Both the position numbers and the translations under genes were made by a program. Positions 9,477 through 20,900 of a DNA stretch of 49,327 bases are shown here, one piece after another. The notes beneath the pieces were generated by a model. It was not told where the DNA came from and made no database searches. It was given only the letters and a program-made list of their open reading frames with translations. Each line of letters opens with the position of its first letter. Position 1 is the first letter of the stretch. Source of the DNA: Candidatus Auribacterota bacterium (lineage in GTDB: Bacteria > Auribacterota > Tritonobacteria > UBA1439); the NCBI GenBank assembly GCA_026392015.1, contig JAPLCW010000102.1, forward strand, positions 1 through 49,327, in the 5' to 3' direction.

Positions 9477-10148
9477 CCTCCCTATCACGACCGCCCCATA
9501 GTACGCCTCCGCGCGTGAAGAGGTATTATCCGAATCGGTCATGAAGCCGATCGCCCCGACATTCCGATCCGGCTCCCATCCGAATGCCTTTCCATAGTCC
9601 TGCCAGAGGTTTCTCTCAACGGTTATCCATTTTCCCATATCCCCCGTCCCCGAATTGACGACGATCAGTTTGCATCGCGATGATGAAGGGCTGGTGAGTA
9701 TCGTCCCCGCGGGGTTCTCGTTGTCCCAGACGTATTCCATGACGTACGAGGTCAGGAACGTCCATCCGGGAAAGAAAACGTACACCCGCGCCCCATAATC
9801 ATCGTGGGCATGGTCATTCTCTTTTCCCTTGCGGGGGAGGCAGAGCACCTTCCATCGCCACCGGAGGAGCGGATATTCTTTCGCATTGAAGTTGACCTCG
9901 GTATAAAGCATGGACGCGGTACCGTTGCTCAGTGCATGGAGAACAGGGCTTCCCCCCTCCTCCACTACCCCCCATTGATTCCGGGCGTTGTAGACCTTCT
10001 CCTTCCATCCAGGAGCCGGGAGAGAGGCGCCAACAGGGAAACTCACTGTCGAGAATATCTTCCCAATAAATGCTGTCTCTCCGGCCAAATATCTCTGGGA
10101 AATGAACAACGCCGTAAGGGCGGTTATTCCCACAAAAATTGTCTTCAT
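9471..10148 (-). CDS. DUF3047 family exported protein
   Basis: A 225-aa protein from the ATG at 10148, chosen because GAGGAGC lies just upstream; a longer frame from 10184 would spoil the signal peptide. The mature part matches DUF3047 over its full length: YPLLRWRWKV, DDYGARVYVFF, a VMEYVWDNENPAGT segment, VNSGTGDMGKWITVERNLW and MTDSDNTSSRAEAYYG near the C-terminus. The family is predicted periplasmic and beta-rich; its function is not established. It is the last gene of the nadB operon, 11 bases after the truncated membrane protein. The stop codon overlaps a heptamer repeat array. Confidence 0.85.
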   Translation of the reverse strand: MKTIFVGITALTALFISQRYLAGETAFIGKIFSTVSFPVGASLPAPGWKEKVYNARNQWGVVEEGGSPVLHALSNGTASMLYTEVNFNAKEYPLLRWRWKVLCLPRKGKENDHAHDDYGARVYVFFPGWTFLTSYVMEYVWDNENPAGTILTSPSSSRCKLIVVNSGTGDMGKWITVERNLWQDYGKAFGWEPDRNVGAIGFMTDSDNTSSRAEAYYGAVVIGRE

Positions 10149-10159
10149 TCCTGCTCCTC

Positions 10160-10612
10160 TTATGCGTTCCGTGAACCGGGCCATGCCCCTTCCGCCCGCG
10201 CCGTCAAAGACGAATCCTCCCCACGCACGATTTTATAGATAAATATACCGGGACGCGAAAAGAGTTCCCATATTCCAAGCGCGACAATGATTCTATCGGC
10301 AATGACCGCGGGAAGGTAGTATCTGTCCCAATTTATCTTCATGAATACGAGAATAAAAGCATGTATATTGAAATCCGGCACTATGGGCGGTGGGGCATGA
10401 CCTGTCCACTCGCCACGCCATTCATACCACGAGAAATTTCCCGTCGCTACAAGATCGGCGTGGTAGAAGCCGAAGCTGATCCAGGCCGATTCATCGCCGT
10501 GGAAAGACGTCATGGGGACATGCGCGAACAGGATATAGCCGCAGACGAGCGAAATCATCGCGGCGAGCAGTATAAACCGGATTCGGCTATTATGCAGGAT
10601 GGGAATGCTCAT
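10160..10612 (-). pseudogene. Truncated N-terminus of a GT-C type membrane glycosyltransferase
   Basis: About 150 aa. A transmembrane segment (FILLAAMISLVCGYILFA) is followed by MTSFHGDESAWISFGFYHADL, with an acidic pair in the first periplasmic loop, then WRGEWTGHAPPP and a second hydrophobic stretch. This is the start of the ArnT/PMT-like GT-C enzymes that use polyprenyl-linked sugars. Those normally exceed 450 aa with a dozen membrane helices, but here the frame stops after two or three and ends in a low-complexity tail. It is therefore probably a remnant. The ATG overlaps the end of nadB by 23 bases and has no Shine-Dalgarno, so any translation would be coupled. A small genuine membrane protein is the alternative. 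Confidence 0.5.
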
Positions 10613-12209
10613 GCGTCGGATGGTCCATTGTGAGGATGGTGTCACACAGGAAATTTTTATCATCCCGATGAGGATAGTCGAGATTGTAGTGGAGCCCACG
10701 GCTCTCCCTCCGCCAGGAGGCGGAGCGTATGATGAGTTCTGCAACCGTGGCGATATTCCTCAGCTCCACCAGATCAGGGGTGACGATAAAATCCCAGTAG
10801 TACTGCTGGATCTCCCGCTGGAGGTTCTGGATCCTGTTGCGGGCGCGCTCGAGCCTCTTGTCCGTGCGCACGATTCCCACGTAATCCCACATGAAGCGGC
10901 GCACCTCATCCCAGTTATGGCTCACGACGACCGACTCGTCGCTGTCCCGCGCATGCCCCGTAACCCAGGGAGGGATCGGCACGTGCGGGGAGGCGCTGAT
11001 CCCGAAAGTCCTCTCTGTGGAGGCTGCGGCCTTCCCGGCGACAACGAGCGCTTCCAATAGGGAATTGCTCGCCAATCGGTTCGCGCCATGAAGGCCGGTG
11101 CAGGCGGTCTCCCCGATGGCGAGGAGCGCCTCAATGGAGGTCTGCCCATCAATGCCCGCATGCACGCCCCCGCACATATAGTGAGCGGCGGGAACCACGG
11201 GAATCGGATCGCGCGCCATGTCATAGCCGAACTGGAGGCACTTCTCGTAGATATTCGGGAAACGTTTCGTGAGAAATTCCTTACCCCTATGTGTGATATC
11301 GAGCAGGACGGACGGGTCCCCGCTCATCTTCATCTCGCTGTCGATCGCGCGCGCAACGATATCGCGGGGCGCGAGATCCTTGTCTTTATGGTACCTGCTC
11401 ATGAACGGCATGCCGTCCATGAGCCTGAGGACGCCCCCCTCGCCGCGGACGGCCTCTGAAATGAGGAAGTTCTTCGCCTTCGGGTGGTAGAGACAGGTGG
11501 GGTGGAACTGGATAAACTCCATGTTCGCGATCTCCGCGCCTGCGCGGTAGGCCATCGCGACACCGTCTCCGGTGGCGATGTCCGGATTGCTCGTATAGAG
11601 GTAGACCTTCCCCGCCCCCCCCGTTGCGAGCACCGTGAGACGGGCGGCGAGGGGCTGGATCTGTCCGGAGACCTTGTCGAGCACATAGGCGCCGAGACAC
11701 CGGTTGGGGCCGGCTTCCTTCCTTGCGAGCTTGCGCGTGGTGACCAGATCGACGGCGATGTGGTTCTCGAGGATTGAAATGCTCGACTGCTCGGCAACCC
11801 TCGCCAGAAGCTTTTCCTCCACCTCGCGTCCCGTGAGGTCCGAGGCGTGCACCACGCGCCGCGCGGAGTGCCCCCCCTCCCTGCCGAGGTCAAGGGCGCC
11901 GCGCGGATCCTTCGAAAACTGCACTCCAAATTTCTCCAGCTCACGGATCGCACGCGGCGCCTCGCGGACAATCTCCTCCACTACGGCGCGATTGCAGAGC
12001 CCGTCGCCGGCGGTAATCGTGTCGCGCACGTGGGAATCAAAGGAATCGTCCTCCGAAAAGACCGCGGCGATCCCCCCCTGGGCGTAGTTCGTGTTCGACT
12101 CGGCCTTCTCCTTCTTGGTGATCAGCGTGACGCGCGCGAACGGGGCGCACTTGAGCGCGTAGGTGAGGCCGGCGATGCCGCTGCCGATTATGAGGATATC
12201 GGTTTCCAT
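10590..12209 (-). CDS. nadB: L-aspartate oxidase
   Basis: A 539-aa FAD enzyme oxidising L-aspartate to iminoaspartate, the first step of de novo NAD synthesis, normally followed by NadA and NadC (neither is in this window). Evidence: the dinucleotide motif [15 protein letters not shown] at the N-terminus, [15 protein letters not shown], the active-site region [20 protein letters not shown], and [15 protein letters not shown] near residue 380, which is characteristic of NadB rather than succinate dehydrogenase. The C-terminal helical domain ([34 protein letters not shown]) is also typical, and the length matches the family. A weak GAGG precedes the ATG. It leads a minus-strand operon with the truncated GT-C fragment and the DUF3047 gene; no functional link among them is evident. 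Confidence 0.95.
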   Translation of the reverse strand: METDILIIGSGIAGLTYALKCAPFARVTLITKKEKAESNTNYAQGGIAAVFSEDDSFDSHVRDTITAGDGLCNRAVVEEIVREAPRAIRELEKFGVQFSKDPRGALDLGREGGHSARRVVHASDLTGREVEEKLLARVAEQSSISILENHIAVDLVTTRKLARKEAGPNRCLGAYVLDKVSGQIQPLAARLTVLATGGAGKVYLYTSNPDIATGDGVAMAYRAGAEIANMEFIQFHPTCLYHPKAKNFLISEAVRGEGGVLRLMDGMPFMSRYHKDKDLAPRDIVARAIDSEMKMSGDPSVLLDITHRGKEFLTKRFPNIYEKCLQFGYDMARDPIPVVPAAHYMCGGVHAGIDGQTSIEALLAIGETACTGLHGANRLASNSLLEALVVAGKAAASTERTFGISASPHVPIPPWVTGHARDSDESVVVSHNWDEVRRFMWDYVGIVRTDKRLERARNRIQNLQREIQQYYWDFIVTPDLVELRNIATVAELIIRSASWRRESRGLHYNLDYPHRDDKNFLCDTILTMDHPTHEHSHPA

Positions 12210-12305
12210 GGCCTCATGGTAGCAGCTTCAGGTCTCGGGGGCAATCACGATGGGGTCAGAACTATCCCCAATTTCTATAAAAACAGCAGCGCAGCATAAT
12301 TTCTC

Positions 12306-12400
12306 ACCACGAAGGCACTAATGACACGAAGAATAGCTAGTCTGGGATTCAACGGATTCGATTATTTCAAATGTCTTCGTGATCTTCGTGCCTTCGTGGT
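12306..12400. repeat. Inverted repeat, ACCACGAAGGCAC type
   Basis: ACCACGAAGGCAC (12306-12318) and its exact complement GTGCCTTCGTGGT (12388-12400) bracket about 70 bases with further weaker pairing. It is one of several long palindromes scattered between genes. Confidence 0.7.
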
Positions 12401-12507
12401 AAAACCGCTATTTTTTCTTGTGTTAATTCCAATTTCTTAATCCCCTATCTCACTGGTGGTGAGTACGCTCCTGTAATAATGGGACCTTTGTTTAAACACA
12501 CCGATTC

Positions 12508-12690
12508 TTATTATAACCACTGATAAACACGGATTAACACTGTGTGAGCGGCTTCCAGCCGCGATAATCGGGGCGAGGACGCCCCTCCCACAATATGCTC
12601 TTATCTTGATATCTCTATAGCTAAATTACTCTCCCCCTCCCTCCCATAATTTAATAGCGTACGCCAAGCCGTGTTCATCCGTGGTTAATA
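12508..12690. repeat. Nested palindrome: CCACTGATAAACACGG arms around a REP-like hairpin
   Basis: Outer arms TTATAACCACTGATAAACAC and GTGTTCATCCGTGGTTAA enclose a REP-like unit (12541-12592) beginning TGTGTGAGCGGCTTCCAGCC and ending GCCCCTCCCACAA. The same nesting recurs at 37346-37484. The gene-free stretch 12210-12925 consists mostly of such repeats, and no gene is seen in it. Confidence 0.7.
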
Positions 12691-12720
12691 TATCTTTTAG
12701 CCTAAGGTAGTGATAACGCT

Positions 12721-12879
12721 CTAGCCTGGATTATTCATCAGAAGCATAAAAGAGCAATTTTAATGGATTAAAGTATGAAACCGCGGATTTGGCGGATTGG
12801 GCGGATTATAAACAAGAATCCGCGTAATCAGCGTAATCCGCGGTTAAAACATTAAAAGTTGGTGAATAGATCAGGCTAG
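12721..12879. mobile_element. Palindrome-ended element, copy 1
   Basis: It begins CTAGCCTGGATTATTCATC and ends GGTGAATAGATCAGGCTAG, an imperfect terminal inverted repeat. Inside are AAACCGCGGATTTGGCGG and its counterpart AATCCGCGGTTAAAAC, a second nested palindrome. Copy 2 at 17748 has the same content in reverse orientation, and copy 3 is at 32039. Confidence 0.6.
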
Positions 12880-12925
12880 GGGCGTCTCTCGAAGATCGGA
12901 TGGATATACACTCGCAGTCCGGCTT

Positions 12926-15900
12926 CTATTTCATGATCGTCAGCGGAGCAATGTCGGAACCGAGGGCCTTATTGATGTTGAAACTGGTTCCGGCTGGAAG
13001 GACAAAGAGCCCTACAAAATACGTTCCCTTCTCGGCCTCCGGGCATACCGCATGTTGAGCGGCGATGCCGCAGATCCCGTTGGGGAGGTTGGAGACATTG
13101 TGAAGATAAGGGAATATCCCCTTGATTAACGCACCGTTTGCGAGGAACGAATAGATATCTCCCGAAGGGATGCGGACGAGCAGGTAGATATCAACGAAAG
13201 AGTCAGGCGGAACGGGCGGGATACACCCGAAGATTGTGATGATGTCACCGGTGGTCGCCGTGCTCCTTCCCAGGTCGATTATCACCCTGGTGGGGATCGG
13301 AGTCGGCGTAGGTACCGTGGTCGGCGTAGGTACCATGGTCGGCGTGGCGGTGGGAACGGGAGTCATCAGCTCGATACACCGGCTCATCATAACAAAGGAT
13401 ATCTCATCGGTGCTGATCGGGCTGCTCGCGTCGCTCGTGGCGCTCCGAAGGAAGGCGGTGTGCTCTCCTATCGAGAGATCGCCGCTGAGACCGAACAGCC
13501 CGGCCCCTCCAAGATCGTTCCCGCCCGGGAGATAGCGGATCAGGCTTTCGGTGACGGGGAGATCGTCGACGGCAAGGTCGAGCGAGACGTAGCGTTCGCC
13601 CGCTCCTCCGCCGCTCGACACGTCACAATTGGAGGCGAGGAACAGTTCGGAGGGCTTGAGGAGGGACATTGACAGCTGACTCGCGAGCACGTTGGTGAGT
13701 ATGGTGGAGGTCGTTGTGCTCGGGGCGACGACGGTCGTCTGCGTTGCGGGGATGGTGACTCCCCCTCCTCTGTCGTCGTTGAGCGCGATGCCAATAAGTG
13801 TCGCGTTGAAGGTTCGCAGGCTCCCCGTGCTCGTTGCGTGGCGGGCGATAATGACGTGCGTGCCCGCGTCCAGTTCATCGGAGAGGCCTATGAGCACGGG
13901 GACAAAGACCTCGACCGCACCGCTTAAGGTCCGACGGCACGCCACCCCGGCCGTCACCCCGTCAATCTGGACTTCCCATGTCCCCGTTTTGATCCCGCCG
14001 CTGGCGGATTGCCCGTTCATGGCAGCAGAGACGAATATCCGTCCCGGAAGGTTAAGTGTGACTGTGGTGCTCAGGCCGGCTATGTCCTCGAGGCTGGTGG
14101 AGGAGGTGGTGACGCCCGTCGCCCCGAGTGTTGCAAGGCCGTGGTTGAACTGAACCCCGCCCTCGGTGGCAAGGGGTATGGCGACCAGGTCCACGTCGCG
14201 CGTGACGATCGTCTTGAATATATCGCTCGAAGCCTGGCGCAGGCGGACGGTGTGATAACCGGCGGACAGAGAGCCAAATATGTTAACGGTTTTCCCGAGG
14301 CCGAGATCATGACCTCCGCTCATGTAGCGCTGCACCTGCTGGCCGGAGACGCTGTCGTCTATGCGGAGATCCCACGTACCGGTGCCTGTGCCGCTCGTTG
14401 ACTCGCACGAGAAGCTGGCGAAGGCGGCAACGGCACCGGAGTCCGGCAAGATCACCGGCACGTTGCAGCCTGTGTCCTCGAGGGTGGTGTCAAATGTCGA
14501 CGCTGAGTCAAACATGGCAGCCCGGGCGCCGAGACAATCGCTGCTGACCGGGGCCACGGTGGGCGTCTGGGTGGGGGTTCTCGTCGGGGGTTGTGGTACG
14601 GGGGTCTCGGTCGGCGTCGGGGTAATGGTCGGTGTCGGGGTCTCGGTCGGAGTGTTCGTCGGTGTTGGAGTGGGCGTGTCCGTTGGGGTCTGCGTCACGG
14701 TAGGGGTATCAGTAGGCGTCTGTGTAACGGTGGGGCTTGGTGTCGGTGTCCTCGTCGGCGTATTGGTCGGCGTGTTTGTCGGCGTCCAAGTAGCTGTGTT
14801 CGTCGGCGTTTCGGTCGGCGTATCAGTCGGCGTGGGGGTAAAGGTCGGTGTCTTTGTCGGCGTGCGCGTGGGGGTTACGGTCGGCGTGTTCGTTGGCGTC
14901 TCTGTCGGGGTCTCCGTCGGCGTTTCCGTCGGCGTATCAGTCGGCGTGGGGGTAAAGGTCGGTGTCTTTGTCGGCGTGCGCGTGGGGGTAACAGTCGGCG
15001 TGTTCGTTGGCGTTTCGGTGGGGGTCTCCGTCGGCCTTTCCGTCGGCGTTTCCGTCGGCGTTTCGGTCGGCGTGGGGGTAAAGGTCGGTGTCTTTGTCGG
15101 CGTGCGCGTAGGGGTTACGGTCGGCGTGTTCGTTGGCGTTTCTGTCGGGGTCTCCGTCGGCGTCTCGGTAGGGGTCTCCGTGGGGGTTTCAGTGGGCGTC
15201 TTAGTCGGTGTTCTCGTGGGGGTCTGGGTTATCGTGGGGGTCTCCGTCGGCGTGGGGGTGATGGTCGGCGTCCCGGTCGGCGGGAGAGTCCCCGTTGGCG
15301 ATATAGTCGGTGTCGGAGTGATGGTGGGAGTTTGAGTAGGTGTTTTCGTCGGAGTCTGCGTCGGGGTTTCCGTAGGAGTTTCCGTCGGCGTTTCCGTCGG
15401 CGTGGGGGTAAAGGTCGGTGTCTTTGTCGGCGTGCGCGTGGGGGTTACGGTCGGCGTGTTCGTTGGCGTCTCTGTCGGGGTTTCCGTCGGCGTTTCCGTC
15501 GGCGTTTCCGTCGGCGTGGGGGTAAAGGTCGGTGTTTTTGTCGGCGTGCGCGTGGGGGTAGCGGTCGGCGTGTTCGTTGGCGTTCTGGTCGGAGTCTCCG
15601 TCGGAGTTTCCGTCGGTGTTTCCGTCGGCGTTTCTGTCGGCGTGGGGGTAAAGGTCGGTGTTTTTGTCGGCGTGCGCGTGGGGGTAGCTGTCGGCGTGTT
15701 CGTTGGCGTTACGGTCGGGGTTTCCGTCGGAGTTTCCGTCGGTGTTTCCGTCGGCGTTTCTGTCGGCGTTTCGGTCGGCGTTTCGGTCGGCGTGGGGGTA
15801 AAGGTCGGTGTTTTTGTCGGCGTGCGCGTGGGGGTAGCGGTCGGCGTGTTCGTTGGCGTTCTGGTCGGGGTTTCCGTCGGGGTTTCCGTCGGCGTATTTG

Positions 15901-17446
15901 TTGGTGTGGGCGTTATCGTGGGGGTATCCGTAGGCGTGGGTGTAATCGTTGGAGTCTTGGTGGGTGTAGGAGTGATGGTCGGTGTAATCGTCGGAGTATT
16001 GGTAGGAGTATTAGTCGGGGTAGGGGTTATGGTCGGTGTAATCGTCGGCGTCCTCGTCGGCGTTATCGTCGGCGGCGGCGTAGGCGTCCGGGTCGGAGTG
16101 ATGGTGGGCGTCGGGGTGATCGTCGGCGTTGCAGTCGGCGTTGTCTCAGAGCACATCTCCATCATCACAAAGGTGATATTACTTGTCTGTATCTGGCGTG
16201 TCGCATCGTTCGTGGCGTGCTGGAGGTATCCCGTGTGCGAGCCGGCGGGGAGCACCAGGCTGCTAAGGCCGAAGAGCGCCCCCGCGCCGAGGTCGTTGCC
16301 GCCGGAGAGGTAGCGGCTGACGGTCTGCGTCGCCGGTACACCGTCCACGATGGTGTCCAGCGATGCGATCCGTTCAGCTGTGCCGGAGGAATGCTCGATA
16401 TTGAAGCTGGTCGCGACGAGAAGGGAGCTTGGACCGGCGAGAGTGAACGTAAGCTGGCTCGAGGGTATGGGGGTCGGTGTCGTCGATGAGGTCGAGGTTG
16501 CCGCTACGGCTATAGTCTGAGATGCTTTGATTATTGTGCCTCCGCCGCCGTCGTCACTGAGCGCCATGCCGATGAGCGTGGCATTGAGCGTACGAAGCGA
16601 CCTGCTGCTGTTGTTGGTGGCGTGACGCATAATGATGGTGTGCGCCCCGGCGGTGAGCGAAGCGGACAGGCCCACCAGGGCGACCGCCCCGAGGTCACTG
16701 CTGCCGGATAGGAAACGCCGGACGCTGGTGCCCACAGTCGTGCCGTCAACCTGGAGGTCCCATGTGCCGGTCCTTTCGGATGCGGGTGAGTTCCCTGACT
16801 GTGCGTTCAGCGAGGCGGCGACGAAGATTTTTCCCGGCACGTCCAGCGTGACCGTTGTGCTCAGGCCGGTCACGGCGACGAGGCTCGTTGAGGAGGTGGT
16901 GACCCCGCCGGAACCGAGAGTGACCACCCCGTGGTTGAAATTCGCCCCGGCCCCGGTGAGGAGGGGGAAGACGACGAGATCGGCATTGCGCGTGATGATC
17001 GTCTTTGTCACGCTGTCCGAGGCGTGACGCAGGCGAACCGTGTGTCCGCCGGAGGACAGAGAGTCAAATATGTAAACGGTTTTTACGATGCCGAGATCAT
17101 TCGATGCGCTCAGGTAGCGCTGGACTTGCTGTCCGGAGAAGGTGTCGTCCGCGCGCAGGTCCCATGTGCCGATGCCTGCACCCCCGGTCGATTGGCAGCT
17201 AAACGAGGAGAGGGCTGCTATCGCCCCGGCCGAGGGGAGGCTCACGCTCGCCTCGAGCCCGGTATTGGTGAGGGTGGTGTTGTGAGTGGAAGCGCTGTCG
17301 AGGGACGTATGGTCCACCCCTAAACATGTATCATCAGCGGTTCCCGATGCGGTGATGAGTAAAACAGAAGCAAGCAGCGCTAGGAAGAAATACTTCACGC
17401 AACCGGTGCGATAGCTAACCGCCAATCCCCAAGAGAAGCAAGTCAT
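12926..17446 (-). CDS. Giant secreted stalk protein 1: six repeated domains and a Thr-Pro stalk
   Basis: About 1506 aa from the ATG at 17446, chosen over 17458 because GGAGGGA lies five bases before it. A signal peptide ([19 protein letters not shown]) is followed by three copies of a roughly 100-aa domain (GTWDLRxD, QRYLSGxNDLG, [10 protein letters not shown], then T-N/D-A-x-L), and then a stalk of about 525 residues made of T-P-T-x units (14570-16140). Three more domain copies, a short PTP linker and a 120-aa C-terminal domain ([20 protein letters not shown]) complete it. Seven stalk modules share [14 protein letters not shown] followed by a variable number of TETP units. The protein should be exported and probably surface-displayed, the stalk being a candidate O-glycosylation rod. 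The repeated domain is not recognised. The second paralog lies 540 bases upstream. Confidence 0.85.
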   Translation of the reverse strand: MTCFSWGLAVSYRTGCVKYFFLALLASVLLITASGTADDTCLGVDHTSLDSASTHNTTLTNTGLEASVSLPSAGAIAALSSFSCQSTGGAGIGTWDLRADDTFSGQQVQRYLSASNDLGIVKTVYIFDSLSSGGHTVRLRHASDSVTKTIITRNADLVVFPLLTGAGANFNHGVVTLGSGGVTTSSTSLVAVTGLSTTVTLDVPGKIFVAASLNAQSGNSPASERTGTWDLQVDGTTVGTSVRRFLSGSSDLGAVALVGLSASLTAGAHTIIMRHATNNSSRSLRTLNATLIGMALSDDGGGGTIIKASQTIAVAATSTSSTTPTPIPSSQLTFTLAGPSSLLVATSFNIEHSSGTAERIASLDTIVDGVPATQTVSRYLSGGNDLGAGALFGLSSLVLPAGSHTGYLQHATNDATRQIQTSNITFVMMEMCSETTPTATPTITPTPTITPTRTPTPPPTITPTRTPTITPTITPTPTNTPTNTPTITPTITPTPTKTPTITPTPTDTPTITPTPTNTPTETPTETPTRTPTNTPTATPTRTPTKTPTFTPTPTETPTETPTETPTETPTETPTETPTVTPTNTPTATPTRTPTKTPTFTPTPTETPTETPTETPTETPTRTPTNTPTATPTRTPTKTPTFTPTPTETPTETPTETPTETPTNTPTVTPTRTPTKTPTFTPTPTETPTETPTETPTQTPTKTPTQTPTITPTPTISPTGTLPPTGTPTITPTPTETPTITQTPTRTPTKTPTETPTETPTETPTETPTETPTNTPTVTPTRTPTKTPTFTPTPTETPTETPTERPTETPTETPTNTPTVTPTRTPTKTPTFTPTPTDTPTETPTETPTETPTNTPTVTPTRTPTKTPTFTPTPTDTPTETPTNTATWTPTNTPTNTPTRTPTPSPTVTQTPTDTPTVTQTPTDTPTPTPTNTPTETPTPTITPTPTETPVPQPPTRTPTQTPTVAPVSSDCLGARAAMFDSASTFDTTLEDTGCNVPVILPDSGAVAAFASFSCESTSGTGTGTWDLRIDDSVSGQQVQRYMSGGHDLGLGKTVNIFGSLSAGYHTVRLRQASSDIFKTIVTRDVDLVAIPLATEGGVQFNHGLATLGATGVTTSSTSLEDIAGLSTTVTLNLPGRIFVSAAMNGQSASGGIKTGTWEVQIDGVTAGVACRRTLSGAVEVFVPVLIGLSDELDAGTHVIIARHATSTGSLRTFNATLIGIALNDDRGGGVTIPATQTTVVAPSTTTSTILTNVLASQLSMSLLKPSELFLASNCDVSSGGGAGERYVSLDLAVDDLPVTESLIRYLPGGNDLGGAGLFGLSGDLSIGEHTAFLRSATSDASSPISTDEISFVMMSRCIELMTPVPTATPTMVPTPTTVPTPTPIPTRVIIDLGRSTATTGDIITIFGCIPPVPPDSFVDIYLLVRIPSGDIYSFLANGALIKGIFPYLHNVSNLPNGICGIAAQHAVCPEAEKGTYFVGLFVLPAGTSFNINKALGSDIAPLTIMK
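14570..16140 (-). repeat. Coding tandem repeat of the Thr-Pro stalk (protein 1)
   Basis: A 12-base pattern encoding T-P-T-x is repeated over about 1.57 kb; on the + strand it reads roughly GTCGGCGTnnnC. Higher-order modules about 110-140 bases long are arrayed inside it. Such DNA is prone to slippage, and the paralog's stalk is much shorter (about 1 kb). Confidence 0.9.
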
Positions 17447-17526
17447 GGATCCCTCCATGCGCTTCGGTCATGCAAGTACAATTATTCTATCTCTAATCGG
17501 GGTAATACACAAGGGCAATGCCGGGT

Positions 17527-17707
17527 GTAAGGGGTCACTTATGGGGGGTACATTGCTTAATATGTCATTCCTGCCCCCGTTTTCACGAGGGTAAACTTCA
17601 GCAGGAATCCAGGTTTCATAGTGGATCCCCGCTCGAGTTTACACTGAGCGCAGTCGAAGTGCGGGGATGACAAGTGAAAGGGATACCCCCCAAGACTGAC
17701 CCATTAC
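17527..17707. mobile_element. MITE with GTAA ends and a perfect 8-bp target duplication
   Basis: The left end is GTAAGGGGTCACTTATGGGG; the right end, read inward on the other strand, is GTAATGGGTCAGTCTTGGGG. The terminal inverted repeats match at 20 of 24 positions. The direct repeat TGCCGGGT flanks the element on both sides (17519-17526 and 17708-17715). There is no coding capacity in 181 bases. GTAA termini plus an 8-bp duplication are the hallmarks of the IS66 family, so the element is probably mobilised in trans by such a transposase; none is present here. Confidence 0.8.
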
Positions 17708-17747
17708 TGCCGGGTGTTCAATAGCGCGAAATGGCGGATAGAAGAAT

Positions 17748-17942
17748 CTTAACCTGGATTATTCACCAACTATTAATGTTTTAACCGCAGATTACGCGGA
17801 TTTGCATTGTGTAATCCGCCTAATCCCTGCCTATGCCGAAGCGGAGCTCCGGCTCCGCGCAGGCAGGCGCAAAATCCGCGGTTGCATATGTCAGGCTGTT
17901 AAAATTGCTCTTTTATTCGTCTGATGAATAATCCAGGTTAAG
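17748..17942. mobile_element. Palindrome-ended element, copy 2, perfect 18-bp terminal inverted repeat
   Basis: CTTAACCTGGATTATTCA at the left end is exactly complementary to TGAATAATCCAGGTTAAG at the right end. The inside matches copy 1 (12721) in reverse orientation: CACCAACTATTAATGTTTTA lies left here and on the right there, while TTAAAATTGCTCTTTTATTC lies right here and on the left there. An extra GC-rich hairpin (GCCTATGCCGAAGCGGAGC) sits in the loop. Confidence 0.7.
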
Positions 17943-17985
17943 AGCATCTCTCGAGGAGCGGGTGGATTTACATGCGATCTGGCTT

Positions 17986-20900
17986 CTATTTTACGATCGT
18001 CAGCGGAGCAATGTCGGAACCGAGGGCCTTATTGATATTGAAACGGGTTCCGGATGGAAGGACAAAGATCCCTACAAGGTACGTCCCCTTCTCGGCCTCC
18101 GGGCATACCGCGTGTTGAGCGGCGATGCCGCAGATCCCGTTGGGGAGGTTGGAGACATTGCGAAGGTAAGGGAATATCCCCTTGATGAACGCACCGTTTG
18201 AGAGGAACGAATAGATATCTCCCGAAGGGATGCGGGCGAGCAGGTAGATATCAACGAAGTAGTCAGGCGGAACGGGCGGAATGCACCCGAAGATTGTGAC
18301 GATGTCACCGGTGGTCGCCGTGCTCCTTCCCAGGTCGATTATCACCCTGGTGGGGATGGGAGTCGGCGAGACCGTCGGCGTGGCCACGACCGTCGGCGTG
18401 GGCGTAACTTGTTCGGAGCACTTGCTCATCATTACGAGGGTAATATTGCCGAGAAGAATCTGCCGGCTTGTGTCATCGGTAGCGCCTCTCAGCGCGCTGG
18501 TGTGAAAACCGCTCGCAAGCCCCTCGCTGAGGCCGAACAGTCCTCCCGCGCCAAGGTCATTTGCCCCCGACAGGAAGCGCAGCACATCCTCCGTAACCGA
18601 GAGATCGTCCAACGCGAGATTGAGGGCCGCATAGCGATTCCCTATCCCCTGCCCGCTCTGCAGATTAAAACTCGATGCGAGGAAGAAGTTGCCGGGCTGG
18701 AGAAGGGACATCGATAACCTGCTCATGGGTATGTCGGTGGGCACAGTGGAAGTGATAGGCTGCGGTCCCGTTATGGCGACCTGTGACGCAGGGATGATCA
18801 CTCCGCTCCCGCCATCGTCGCTCAGCGCGATGGCGATGAGGGTGGCGTTTAAAGTTCTCATGCTGTCACTGTCCGTCGCATGGCGGGCGCTGACAGAATG
18901 GATTCCCGCGTCCAGTTGATCGGAGACCCCGTCGATAAGGAAGGCCCCGAGGTCCCCCGATCCGCTCAATCGCCGCTGGATCGCCGTACCCATCGTGACC
19001 CCGTCAATCTGGATATCCCACGTACCGGTCTTCCCTCCGCCGGTGACCGATTGGGCGTTCATCGCGGCCGACACAAATATTTTTCCTTGCACATCGAGCT
19101 TAAGGTCAAAGCCGAGGCCGGGAATATCTTGAAGGCTGCCGGACGAAGTAGTCACTCCCGCCGCCCCGAGCACGGCGATTCCTTGATTGAACACCGCTCC
19201 TCCGGCAGTGACGAGTGGCAGGGCGACCAGGTCGGCGTCGCGGGTGATGATTGTCTTCAACGGATCGCTCGATGCGTGACGGAGCCGGATAGTGTGGGGG
19301 CCTGCGGAGAGCGAATCAAAAATGCTCACCGTCCCCGCGAGCCCGAGGTCGTTGACACCGGACAGGAATCGCTGTACCTGCTGGCTGGAGACGGCGTCAT
19401 CGATGCGAAGATCCCATGTTCCCGTGCCGCTTCCAGTCGTGGACTGGCACGAGAAGGACGCAAAGGCGGCGATGGCGCCGGGAGACGGCAGCCCGACGGT
19501 CACATCACACCCGGTGTCCTCAAGAGTGGTGCTGAACGTTGCCGCAGAGGCGAACATGCCGTCATTCGCCCCAAGACAATCCGGAGGAACAGGAGGAAGG
19601 GTCACAGTGGGCGAGGCCGTCGGGGTCGCCGTGGAGGTCTGGGTGGGGGTCAGAGTGACGGTGGGGGTCGTTGTCCCTGTCATCGTGGGCGTCACTGTAG
19701 GTGTCTCCGTGGGGGTTTCTGTCGGCGTCTCTGTGGGCGTCCCGGTGATCGTCGGGGTGCCGGTGGGCGTGAGGGTGGGTGTGGTCGTCGGCGTGACGGT
19801 GGGTGTTGTTGTCGGTGTGAATGTGGATGTAGGCGTGGTCGTCGGCGTGAGGGTCGGTGTTTTCGTCGGGGTCTCCGTGGGCGTATCCGTGGGCGTATCC
19901 GTCGGCGTTTCGGTCGGCGTCGGCGTCCGTGTGGGCGTATTCGTGGGAGTGCGGGTTGGCGTGCGCGTAGGCGTGTTCGTCGGCGTATCCGTGGGGGTTA
20001 CCGTCGGCGTTTCGGTAGGCGTGTCCGTGGGGGTTCTCGTGGGGGTTGGCGTTCCCGTCGGTGTCTCCGTGGGCGTCCTGGTCGGGGTTGTCGTGGGGGT
20101 CGGGGTTGTAGTGGGGGTCTCGGTGGGAGTGGGGGTGAGGGTCGGCGTCCCGGTCGGCGGGAGAGTCCCCGTGGGCGTAATAGTCGGTGTCGGAGTAATG
20201 GTGGGCGTATCAGTAGGTGTTCCCGTCGGGGTCTCCGTCGGCGTCTCCGTGGGCGTATCCGTCGGCGTATTCGTCGGTGTGGGCGTCAAGGTCAGTGTCA
20301 TTGTCGGCGTGCGCGTGGGGGTAGCGGTCGGCGTGTTCGTGGGTGTTCGGGTCGGCGTGTCCGTAGGCGTGGGTGTTTTCGTGGGCGTCTCCGTCGGCGT
20401 CGTACTGGGTGTGACGGTCGGTGTCCGCGTGGGAGTACCGGTAGGTGTCAGTGTGGGCGTATATGTGGGGGTACGGGTCGGCGTGCGGGTTATGGTGGGC
20501 GTCCTCGTCGGAGTCATTGTCGGGGTAGTTGTCGGCGTCACCGTCCGGGTTGGTGTTCGCGTCACCGTGGGTGTTTTCGTCGGGTGCGGGGTGGGACATG
20601 TCCCCAGCATCACGAACGTGATATTCTCTGTCTGTATCTGCCTGCTCGCATCGCTTGTCGCATGGCGCACGAGAGCAGTGTGCGATCCGGCGGCCAGCGA
20701 TTGAACGAGACCGAAGAGGCCTCCCGCGCCAATGTCGTTTCCGCCGGAGAGATAACGAATAACTGTCTGGGTAACAGGCGCGCCGTCGATCGTGGCATCC
20801 AGCGATGCGTACCGGGAAGACGATCCGGACGCGTGCTCGATATTGAAACTTGATGCCGCGAAGATAGATCCGTCCTGCGGGAGAGAGAGCGTCAGTTCGC

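Noticed and set aside
14570..16140. CRISPR-like regular repeats
   Set aside because: The repeats are coding, 12 bases long with no unique spacers, and lie within an exported protein.
14361..16489. Long open frames on the + strand opposite stalk protein 1, rich in Gly-Val or Arg-Arg-Gly
   Set aside because: They are mirror images of the T-P-T-x codons on the minus strand; no ribosome site, no start context, and the minus-strand protein has a signal peptide and recognisable domain order.
18880..20853. Long + strand frames opposite stalk protein 2
   Set aside because: Same reason as for protein 1: repeat-generated antisense frames.
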